Origin: Symbiodinium kawagutii
Taxonomy: Eukaryota; Sar; Dinophyceae; Suessiales; Symbiodiniaceae
Direction of reading: 5' to 3'
DNA: 64,000 bases
Assembly (NCBI GenBank): GCA_009767595.1
Contig: VSDK01000709.1
Coordinates: forward strand, 218,378 to 282,377
A model generated the notes under the pieces. It searched no databases. It was not told where the DNA came from and saw nothing but the letters and a program-made list of their open reading frames with translations. This document shows positions 54,600 through 64,000 of this stretch, piece by piece. Position 1 is the first letter of the stretch. Each line of letters opens with the position of its first letter. The position numbers and the translations under genes were made by a program.

Positions 54600-56870
54600 A
54601 GAATCTCCATAGAATCCCCATAGAATGCCCATAGACATCATAGTCATCACAGAGTCAAAGGTGAAACGGAAACCAACTGAGGCCCAGGGCATCTCAGGTG
54701 GCTACTGCGAACGCTATGTGCAGCAACGGGGCAAGGCTGCGGTTGGGAGCTCGTGAAGAAATGGGTTCTTCATGCTGATGGCCTGTGGTTTCTCAAGTCA
54801 GTTTGGGGCACCCCCCAATTATCATCCTTGAGTCATTTATGGTAATAGACCAACCATGATTTGGGGGTTCCACCATTTTTCGAGAAAGACCCATATGGTA
54901 TGCTGATGGTCTGGGTTGCCTCCATGAGTTTTTTTGGAAGTTGATATAATCCCATAGCCACCCATCAAGCCTGGGAAAAAATTGGCCTGTGTCCAGGTTT
55001 CCTCACTCTGGGATAGAAGCAGGCAGGGATGCTTCAGGTATCCGCTTCGATGAATGAGTCTTTGAGCCCCTGGGCACATAGTAGAATTCTGAAAGTGAAT
55101 TGCTGTGCGTAGAATCACTTCATTGCGATGAAAGTGCTCTGATAGTGTTCAGGCCAACCTGCTTAAATGTGTGGTTTCAACCAACGGTCACAAACAGAGA
55201 TGGGATGATTGAAGAGACTGGAAGCATAGGCAGAACCTGGAGTCCGCCATCGAAAACTTTGAAGTCTTCGGCCCAGCAATCGATTTGCGCAGCCTTTCTG
55301 CACCTCTTGAGAATTTTTGCGCAGGTCATTTTCAGAATCTCGGAGCAGCTTCAATATGTCCGAGACCCAGAATTCCCGTCTCCAGAGGTTCAGTTTTTGT
55401 GACCGCCCATAGGTTTCTCGATTTTTGTGACCGCCCATTCCCCATTCCCCGTTTGGACAACAGTCTGTGACCGATCTGCTGAGGACCGCGTTGAAGAGAC
55501 GCTGTCAGCGTGTCCAAGCTGGAGTTCCAGCTGCTTTAGTTTCGTCTTGGCGCGCCGAGGACGAAGATTTGGATCTGCCATGGTTGTTTGATGGCCTTTT
55601 GATGATGGCCACTGCTGGCGAATCATGGTTACTGAATCACGGTCATAATGGATAGTGGTGGTTAACATGACAATTTTCGGACCATAGCTCGATGATTCCA
55701 GAATAATCACTACCAAACAGAATGTGTCACCTGCAGCCCCTGCTTTGAAGGAGCTGAAACCAGTTGTGCTGATGGTTTTCGACTCTGCTGTCACTGGGAC
55801 TGAAAGACCAAAACCACACGCCTGAAGAACGTACAGAAAATGCTGGGTGACATACCGTGGCAAGCGAAGTGTCAAGTGTCCATACGCTTTGGGTGAGCTC
55901 ATGAGGTTTGCAAAAGAAGCATTCGAGAGCGAAACCTGCGAGGCATGTTAGAGTCCAGCAGAATCGACATACCTGATACATATTCTCTATATTACGGTGC
56001 CTATGGACATATAGACATATAGTTGCAGCTATGGATATGTAGGATGTGTAAGCTTGGTATGTCTTTGTTGCAGCCCAGCTTGGTTTGTGCAGGTGAAGAA
56101 TCCGTTGATTGGCGCGCTCGGAAAAGAGGGACTGTCGTCTCCATCTTTGACGTTCTGCACACCGGCCCCGACCAAGTTAAACTTGTCAGAGCCCGGTGTG
56201 TTCGAAAAACGAAAGTCCGAAGCTGCGTGGCTGTGGGCGTCGGTGTGATATGTTTGTAAGATAGGCTGAATCCAACAGATGTGAAAACCATAGTTTGACT
56301 GATCAATGCCATGGTTTGATATGACTATCCAACCTTAATCAGCCCATGAGTCTTGACTGTCTTGTCATGTTCAGGATGCGCCTCAGCAAGCAGGTCAAAC
56401 AGGCACCTGCTGCTGGGGTTCACCGCCCAGTGATACTCCTGGATTTGAATTCTTGGATTAGGTCTGACTAGTCATGACTAGGCAAAATAAGTACGCAAAA
56501 ATGACTGGGCGAAAAAACCAGGGAAATGATCGCAAAAGTCAATCAAGGGCGAACTGACCGATCATGGTAAAAGTCAATGGTGGTGATGACTAGTCAAACG
56601 TGTTACCTGGGCCATGGACAAATGTCACATGATCCGCTCCCTCGTTTCTGTCGAAGGTGAGACGCATACTGTGACCTCCAGCCGCAGAGAGTTCAAGGCC
56701 TTTTAAGATGCTCACGAGACAAAAAAGCTGGCTGAAGATTGAAACTTGAAGTTGTTCAACCTTGCCAAAGATTCCTGACATCTTTTTGCAGGCTTCTTGG
56801 TTTCTTTCTTGTGGATCTGCCTTTCATCTTCCCCTCCGCGCAATTGTCCTCACCTGCATCAACTCAATCA
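54600..56870. other. No gene recognised; weak exon candidates
   Basis: An Asp/Leu-rich stretch at 55540-55620 (SSWRAEDEDLDLPWLFDGL) and 56095-56255 (VKNPLIGALGKEGLSSPSL) are possible exons. The word AGACATCATAGTCA is duplicated at 54579 and 54637. Nothing can be named. Confidence 0.3.
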
Positions 56871-56879
56871 ACTTGTTTC

Positions 56880-56945
56880 TTTCTCTCTCTGGCTCTGGCT
56901 CTCTCCCTCCCTCTCTCTCTCTCTCTCTCTTTCTTTCTCTTTTCT
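56880..56945 (+). repeat. CT-rich microsatellite
   Basis: TCTCTC and CCTCTCTCTC runs give Ser/Leu-rich frames on the + strand and Arg/Glu-rich frames on the - strand. Both are artefacts. Confidence 0.8.
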
Positions 56946-57059
56946 GTACGTCTCTTTCTTGTCCGTTGCCTCCTGGTTCTTCTGGTCCGTTGCATCCCCA
57001 ATCTTTGTGTTCTGCTGTGTGCTGCTGGTTATTTTCTGCTAGGGATCTCACATGGGGAA

Positions 57060-60000
57060 CTATTCATTCCATTCATTTCTCATCTTTAATCGGTTTTCTC
57101 AGCTACCGTCCTTTGACTCTTCTGGTCCCACCATGGTCATTTCAGTCTTTCACCGTCATTGAAAACTGCGGACGTCTTGAATTGATGCCGTTGATCTCCC
57201 TTTTTGATCTCAAAAGAACCTCCAAAAGTTGGATTCCTGGATTCCTTTTGACAGCAAGGCACCGCAAGTGACAATTCGACCTGCTCGGCTTCCAATGGGT
57301 CCACATGCGACCAAGCCTCTGTTGGAACCTCGGGGCCTTGATGGGCCTCAACGGGCCTCAACGGTCAACCTCCTCGGCAGAAGTCATTGGACGTCTGAGG
57401 TCGCCGGCCAAGCCAGCCTTGCTGAAGTCAGGGACCTACAGAAAATCCACTGAGTTCAATAACATTATTTGTGACAGATTTGGGGACCAAATCCTGTTCT
57501 TTGTGACAGAGCAGTTTTCAATTTGAGAAGTTTGTAAAGGAAAGATGTGAACATTTTGAGAATTTACAGTACAGGATCACTCTTGCAAATTCTTTATGGA
57601 AGCGCGCCGTCCGGCTGAGCGAACCATGTTCCCTGGCGACTTGCATCACATCCGACCCATCTGCACCCCATGTTGGTCCCATGTCGGTCGCATGTTGGTC
57701 CCATGTTGGAGGTAGGTTCAGTCCTTGACGCCCATCTCCATCTATGCGCGCCCTATCAAAATTTTATGTCGACCACACAGTCGCCTGTGCTGGCGCAATG
57801 TTAGGCGATACAGGGCCTGCTCTGTGTATCTTGTCGCTTTCATCGGTCTCTGAAGCTTATCTGCAACCCCTGACTTCTGCCAGGTTATTATGGTGCTCGT
57901 GTGTGTTTTTATGCAGTTTCTACGTTCATATGCAAACAAACCCTAGCGAACCCTGCAGTGAACTTGTTCTAATTCGAGGTTATTAATCTAAGCTGCCCGG
58001 ACAAACCTTCACCCCCCCGTACCACTGGTCGAGATCATCGACCATCACTCATCTTGCCCTGCTGTCCCTCGGAGATGGCTCACGCTCTATGCTGCTACAC
58101 GCTGCTTCCACTGGTGCTTTTGTGCATGACAAATGACAAAACGCTGCAGCACTTCAGGTCAGCGCCAAAAGCAGCGGCGAAGGCGGCACAACGAGTGCCC
58201 AAGCAACCACCAGCCGTGCCCTTGAACCGTTGCGGGGTCGCTCCAAGGGTGCCTTCAGTGATGGGTCGCTAAGGCCCCGCCGCGCAAGACTCCAGAGCCC
58301 AAACTGAAGGCAGAGCCCACTGTGATGGCGTTGCCCTTGTGCCTGGTTGGAGAGCTGAATCCCAGTAGCTACTGGGAATCAAGGGAAGACACAAACTTTT
58401 ATCCCAGTAGCGCGTAGCTGCGTCCATGAGAGCTCGCATGTGTCTAAACACAGCTATTTAAAGGCGAAACATTGTTGAAGTCTTGAACTGCCTCCGACAG
58501 GGAGCATTTTGATTTTTTGAGAACTGAGCTGACTTAGCACAGTCAACCAATGAATTTGTTTGGGAGGCCACTTCAACTGTGAAGACCTTTCCGGCAGCGA
58601 AGAATGCACCGGTTGCAACTTCTTCAGCCAGGGCCCGCAGTTGTCCCGCAGGAATTACTGTGCGAGACCATTGCGCAAGCTTTCTTCATATGCAGAAAGA
58701 AATCATTTTTGTCAGATTTGAATGCATTTCTAGAGTGCAGTCTTTTGTTTTCTTGAGAATAATGCCCATCATTTGCTCAAGCTTTGGAGGTTCGAAAAGA
58801 GTTAAAACCCCCTGTGACTCGTGCTGTCCTCAGAAGGTCAGAGTGCGAGGCCCTCGTTTCAGCCATTTCTTCATTTTGGGCAAGCAGCTTTGCTCTATTG
58901 CCCACACCTTCACTCAAAAGCCTTGCAAACCTCTGCACTCAAAGCAACTTAAGCCATTTTTCTCAAAGCTTGACAGCAAAGTGAGCAGACTCTCAGGGTT
59001 TACAGCATAGAGCAAATCAACATCTTGTACTCCCTACATATCAGAGGTGCAAGCTGTGATCTTTCATTCTTTTGTGTTCCATGTTGCGAAGGTTATCCAT
59101 AATTGACAAGTCAGTGGGCAATGAATAAACAAGAGTCACCAACCAGATCAGCACACCGCATCCTACTCCTCCAATGCAAAGCGTCACTCCTCTCCACGCC
59201 TCGGTGCCGTCCTCGTCCTCGTCCTCGTTGCAGCCTCAGTCTCCAGGGCATGGCCTTGGTGCGGTTGAACTGTTCACCGATTCCACCACTTCGAAAAGGA
59301 GGCGTCCAGCGATCCCTCGGAGACATCCATGCAGACCCCATCGGAGCTGGAGCGCTTTGAGGCGTAACATTGGATAAACATTGGATACTCAGATAAACTC
59401 AGTTTTTTTACTCTTAAGCTTTCAAAGTTCAGCACTCAATGGATGCAAACGACAAGCACCGCACAGAAGAACTCCACTGAATCAGAAGAGGCCTTGGTCT
59501 CCATTCTGCGCTTTCACTGCCTTGGTCTTCTCAAAGCGCTCACAGGCAAAGAAATCAGTGGGATCAGTGGAAACAGCACTGTGTCAAGTGGAATTTGCAC
59601 TGCTTGGCTCCACAGGCTCGAAGATGTCTTCCTCTGTTGGAAACCACCGAGGAAGAAGGGATCGATGACACGGATGAAAGTGAGGAAGAGGCCAGACGAC
59701 TTGTTTGTCCATCATGCTTCATGTAACTTGATCCAAGATGGTTCTGGAGAAATTCTTTCACACCTTCCATCGTTAGGAACGACTTGTAGACCGAGTGTCT
59801 GAAAAGATAGTCAAACTTGAGTCAAACAGATTGATTGGATTGCTCACACGTTTAGATGTTTCATGAGGGAAGGAGAAGCTTCCACATCTGCCACTCGACA
59901 GCAGGGTGGCGGGTGGCTAGGGAAGCACTTGATGAGTTGTGCCTTTCAACCAAGGCGTTGGTTCCTATGCCTGGCTTTGGAACTCTCAGGAGCTGACAAA

Positions 60001-62150
60001 GTCATGAGCCCTTTGAGGTAAGAGCAGAGTCCATGGCGTGTCAGCTACGTTGGGACATATGAAGATGCACTGTAACCAGATGTAACCAGAAAGGGGTACC
60101 AACCAGAAGGGGTACCTTTCCATCGTTTCCAAACCATCAGAACTCAGAACTCTTCCTTTGCTTCTAAGGGGTCACACCACTTGGGGACTCTCCACAGAGT
60201 CCTGCTTGCAAGTCGCACTCATAGCTGCCGCAGGATTTCGATTGGACATCCTTGGCAGGAAGAAGTGAGAGAGAGTCAAAGACCACGGTGGCACTGATCA
60301 TAGGCAGCCGCTGACACTTTCTGCATTGGTCCTCATTGGTCTTAAATGAGTCATTCAGATCAATGAAATAAAGACTTCAATTCGTGTTCATCTTTGAAGC
60401 ATGAAGGCTTTCATTTCGAGTCATTTCAAGTCATTGAGTCCTCGAGTCCTCCGTCAATTTCTGCTGCTTCGGCTGTCCTTGCGAGGCTATCTGGGCCACA
60501 ACTTCTTGGGGCTTCAGCAGCCGTGCAATCAAGATGCCTCGAGCTTCGTTCGAGCTGTTGAGACAGAGCTGGAGCTGGCACTCTTCAAGGCGCCACGAGC
60601 CATGCACCAAGGGACATCACCTTTGGTACATGACAAGGTACATCCAGGTACAAGGTGAAATCACCATTGAGATTGAGTTTGACCCATGTTAAGCATTTGG
60701 AATTCGTGCTTCGATTTATGGCGAACCATCATTAAGCAGTATAGAGTGTTCAGCTATAACCAGCAACCAGCACCGTAAACAGGAATCTTCAGACATCATG
60801 TCGAAGTATGAGGATGTTCCGACAATCACAACCATATTTCCACACTTGACATACTTAATTTTCTCTTGAATCAATAGGTTGCAAGACTTCGAATTGGCCA
60901 GGCAGGTGCTATGATTCCGGAAAACTTTGGTAACCTTTGCAGGCTGCTGTCCCGATGAACATGGGTTTTGAAGCAGAACAGCACAGAGGTATGTCCATCT
61001 ATCAAGACATATGAGCCGATTGTGATAAAGATGGTTGGGGATAACCATGTTTTTGTGCGTTTGGTCGTCGTATTCTTGGATCTGCCATTTTCTTGATCAT
61101 TTCATTGGCATGTTGTTTGCTCATGTCGATCTTGTCATTCCCACGTTGCTCTGAACATTCAACATGCAGGCTTCGATGGAGTCGAGTTGGTCGCACAGAT
61201 GCTGGAGTATCCTTCAACATGTTTGATGACACCAAGTTGGTATTCTCCTTCCAACTTTGAAAGGTGTAGTTTCATTTCCAGGGGATGATCACGTTTTTGA
61301 ATGATCGCATCAAAATCATCAAAATTTGAAGGCTCGAAGACTAATTGCAAACCCATATATGACATGAGAGATTTATTGAGCACTGCCAGGTAAGCGCTTC
61401 TTGTATTGCTGCCATGTTTGGCTGTGCCCAAAGCCTCCGATCGAACACAGCAGTTGTGAAGCAGTTGGTGTCGCCAGGCAACGTGGTGTCGGGTCGCCTC
61501 ATCTCTGGGAAGGAGTCATGATCCTCTCGCTGCTTAGAACTTGGAGAATCGGCACGCGAAAGATGCTACACCAGAGGAATTTCATAAGCCCAAGGAATGT
61601 GTACAATCACTATGATTACTGTACTGAAGTTGACAAAGCATTCTGGTTGCAGATTCATCACATTGGTGAGGTTCTTATGGTTATTCAGTCATTCACATTG
61701 TGGTTGCAGATTCGTGACTTGAGACAATTGCCATCAGCCACATACTTTGTGCCGGAATTCGAGCTCAAAGTGCAGATGTTGCTGGGAATCCATGGTGAAA
61801 TTAGAAGGAATCCAACATTATGGGACTGCTGTCAGGAAAGATTCCACCCCGACAAAGTCTGAATGCTACAGAACTGGTCATGACTGGTCCTTCCATGGTT
61901 TCCAAGGAGGTAGGTGCTTGCCATTTTTGGTGCAGCCATGGGTCAACAACGCAGCCGGCCATCGAATGAACCGCGCATCGTGGCCCAAAGTGTTGCTCAG
62001 GCGGGTTGCTTCACATGAAGTGTGGCGAGCTCTCAGCGTACATGTTTGATGCGATCTTTTGCCCCAGGCAGCCACAGAAAGAAAGTTTGAAGGCCTGGTG
62101 AGTTGAGACTGAAATTGATGGAATGCATTTTTTTCCCTCAGATTTTTTTC
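57060..62150. other. No gene firmly recognised
   Basis: Weak coding hints are an acidic stretch near 59634-59720 (LLETTEEEGIDDTDESEEEA), a Cys-rich stretch at 58574-58677 (CEDLSGSEECTGC), and a short secretion-like frame at 58075. An 11-bp CATGTTGGTCC array lies at 57669-57715. Frames in the 60.4-62.1 kb part conflict. Some of these are probably exons of genes whose other parts I cannot join. Confidence 0.3.
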
Positions 62151-62171
62151 TGAAGACAAGATTGAACAATC

Positions 62172-62606
62172 ATGCAGAACATGGCGACTGTGACAGGACA
62201 TGCTTGTTGGCTGGTGAAGAAAGCAGACGTGTCCGAGATGGTCTCTGACTGGGCACGAGCTGCAACTTCGAGTCAAAGTGCTTCGCTGCAGTCTTTTGCA
62301 GCTGAAGATCTTCCGAAAGAAGTAACCGTTTGGGGTTTGACTGAAGCATCGTTGGTGGAAGGTGGCCGGGGCTCTTATATGACAGCCCCGGCTCCTGCGA
62401 AGCTGATCGTACTTCTGTTGCCCGGTGAAGTCAACATGATACAGCGGATTGCCCGGAGCCCTGAAATAGATCCGGTGGTTGCCACAGACATCCTCTGCGA
62501 TTGGATAGTCTCCATGGTGCCAAAGAGATGCAGAATCATGGCAACCAATGATGTTGCAGCACTGGGACTTGACATGGAACGGCTCAATCGGGTGGCTCTC
62601 ACCTAG
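62172..62606 (+). CDS. Possible terminal exon, unknown 144-codon frame
   Basis: An open frame ends at TAG 62604-62606, with balanced composition and hydrophobic cores such as KLIVLLLPGEVNMIQRIA and ATDILCDWIVSM. A TTTTGCAG acceptor lies inside it at about 62295-62302, from which coding (AEDLPKEVTVWGLTEAS) looks best. A longer antisense frame covers the region, but its His/Cys/Arg-rich composition marks it as a shadow. Function unknown. Confidence 0.35.
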   Translation: MQNMATVTGHACWLVKKADVSEMVSDWARAATSSQSASLQSFAAEDLPKEVTVWGLTEASLVEGGRGSYMTAPAPAKLIVLLLPGEVNMIQRIARSPEIDPVVATDILCDWIVSMVPKRCRIMATNDVAALGLDMERLNRVALT

Positions 62607-62670
62607 AGCATTGCAATAAACCTTTTGAAAGCGTCGAACCGCAACGGACGTGTCTTTGAACGCTGTTGAA

Positions 62671-62718
62671 AAGACAGCATTCGCCTGAGAAAAGACAGCA
62701 TTCGCCTGAGAAAGGCAG
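62671..62718 (+). repeat. 22-bp direct repeat, two units
   Basis: AAAAGACAGCATTCGCCTGAG occurs twice back to back, followed by a third partial unit (AAAGGCAG). It is local and of unknown meaning. Confidence 0.8.
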
Positions 62719-62762
62719 AAAGACACATCTTAGAAGATTTTAATTTCTGTGGAAAAAGCAGA

Positions 62763-64000
62763 TTGGTAGAAAAAAGTGTGTCACAATCTGAGTGTCTTGA
62801 GCTGTTTCTGACTCGGTTGAGAAGCTTTGCAGGATCCCGAGTCCTTGGAAAATCTGGTCAAGCGCGTGCGATCGCAATTCCCTTAGTGTTGGAGCAAGTT
62901 CTTGTGGATGTAAAAAACAGAGGCTCTTTCAAGGCATACATTTTTAGCCCTGCTGCAGGTTCCTACCTGCAGATGTTCGGAGCTCAGCGCTGAAAGCTGC
63001 AACAGGAATTGCTGCGGCTCGTGGCACTGAGATGGCTCTGCATGGCGCGGCCTTTGTCGCAAAGCGCTTCAGTGCCAGACGAGTCTTTCGGCAGAAAAGA
63101 GAAGCTTCGAGACTTTGAGAAGTTGAGTTTTATGAGAAGAAAGTTTTGAGAATTCTTAGAAGGTCCTTGACTTGGAGAAGGTCCTTGTGGGTTCCCACCA
63201 TTGAAACGTGTAGATTTTCCTAGGAAGGCTGTCGGCGAGCCTACGAATTCCTGGTGCCCAGTTTCTGCGTCCGGTTCCGAGTTGTGGCAGCACCGGACTG
63301 CGGGGACTGGTGAACCTCCGAGGTAGCTACGACGCGGGACCAGACCCGGACGTGGTTGACTGAGAGGAGGCTCTGTGTCAACAATCAAACTCAATCCTCA
63401 AAACAATGGAACTGTGAGAGGAAAGCAATCAGTTGAGAACTTTGAATTCAAGATTTCGTCAGTTTCCGATCCCCTGAGAATATTGCTTGGAAGGCCAGAT
63501 GTGGCGCCCATTGACTTCACAGTGGAGGACCAAAAGAATGCTGGTTTCACGAGACCAAGCTGTGTATTTTGCTGGTCAAATCAAGCGAAGTATCCGACCT
63601 CTAGTGAACATGTCGACAGTTGGGATGCTCACAAGTCCAGCAAGTTTGGGACAAAACCTGGTTATCATACTACTTGTCACCGCCACATCTATGTTGATTG
63701 AGATTCTTTTGACTCGTAGCACAAACATGCCCCACCCCAACCAGTTGCTGTTGGTTATGATCCAAGGATCCTTCGTCCAGGACCTAAAGCTTCTTGAAGA
63801 AGAGATGAAGCTACGAGAGGCGCTGACCTAGCAGATGCAAGACTTCTGGAGACACCTCATACCATGTATCTCCATGTATCTATTCTCCATAAATGTGACA
63901 TATGTACCTCTCGCTGTGTCACATCATCATCCCATCAATGGGTGCACCTGGAGCCTTGTTTTGAAGAATGCCAGGTTCGTATCTCCGCAGAGCATTTGGA
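62763..64000. other. No gene firmly recognised
   Basis: Frames at 62763-62993, 63375-63701 and 63487-63831 on + have some natural composition, for example KLLEEEMKLREAL at the end of the last one. No motif or splice pattern could be established, and the window ends here. Confidence 0.3.

Noticed and set aside
61878..62726. 282-codon minus-strand frame
   Set aside because: His/Cys/Arg-rich composition and lack of motifs mark it as a shadow of the better + strand frame at 62172-62606.
1..64000. Dinoflagellate spliced-leader relics that would mark retroposed genes
   Set aside because: I looked for the conserved end of the leader (ATTTTGGCTCAAG) on both strands by eye and found none; a computer search would settle it.

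Overview
This window looks like nuclear DNA of a dinoflagellate, most likely a Symbiodiniaceae-type genome. Introns in the recognisable host genes start with GT, GC or GA and all end in AG. Short direct repeats often span the splice junctions. Every gene I can support lies on the + strand. Much of the rest is retroelement debris, minisatellite and microsatellite DNA. No bacterial operon, rRNA, tRNA or CRISPR array is visible.

Layout. 1-790: 5' flank with tandem repeats of about 105 bp. 267-4204: a near-identical tandem duplication with a 2,001-bp offset, copying this flank plus the 5' part of a retroelement. 2792-11276: a young DIRS-like tyrosine-recombinase retrotransposon bounded by split direct repeats (A1...B1-A2-B2). 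Its order is recombinase, Gag-like protein, cytosine-methyltransferase-like domain, reverse transcriptase, RNase H. 11277-17517: a second, older coding unit. It has an alpha/beta-hydrolase-like region fused to a superfamily 1 helicase (frameshifted), followed by a 397-residue unknown protein. The DIRS-like element sits exactly at the probable start codon of this unit. 17575-30620: no convincing gene, but a polypyrimidine tract, two families of dispersed short repeats, several minisatellites and long triplet and hexanucleotide arrays.

30801-33546: a three-exon host gene joining a complete adenylate kinase to a C-terminal ADP-ribosyltransferase-like domain. 37635-38205: an Arg/Ser/Asp-rich (SR-like) protein broken by an N gap. 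40451-42863: a multi-exon RBR/IBR zinc-finger protein, probably a ubiquitin ligase. 46701-51671: a secreted S10 serine carboxypeptidase with about 19 exons; 15 introns resolve, only five of them GT-AG, and one micro-exon carries the catalytic serine. 51672-64000: isolated candidate exons that I cannot assign.

The most unusual items are the gene order and methyltransferase of the DIRS-like element, the hydrolase-helicase fusion unit it interrupts, and the adenylate kinase-ADP-ribosyltransferase fusion. All five coding frameshifts I can place run in the same direction (-1). That is suspicious of single-base deletions in the assembly, so 'pseudogene' calls here should be held loosely. All calls come from reading the sequence; no database search was run.
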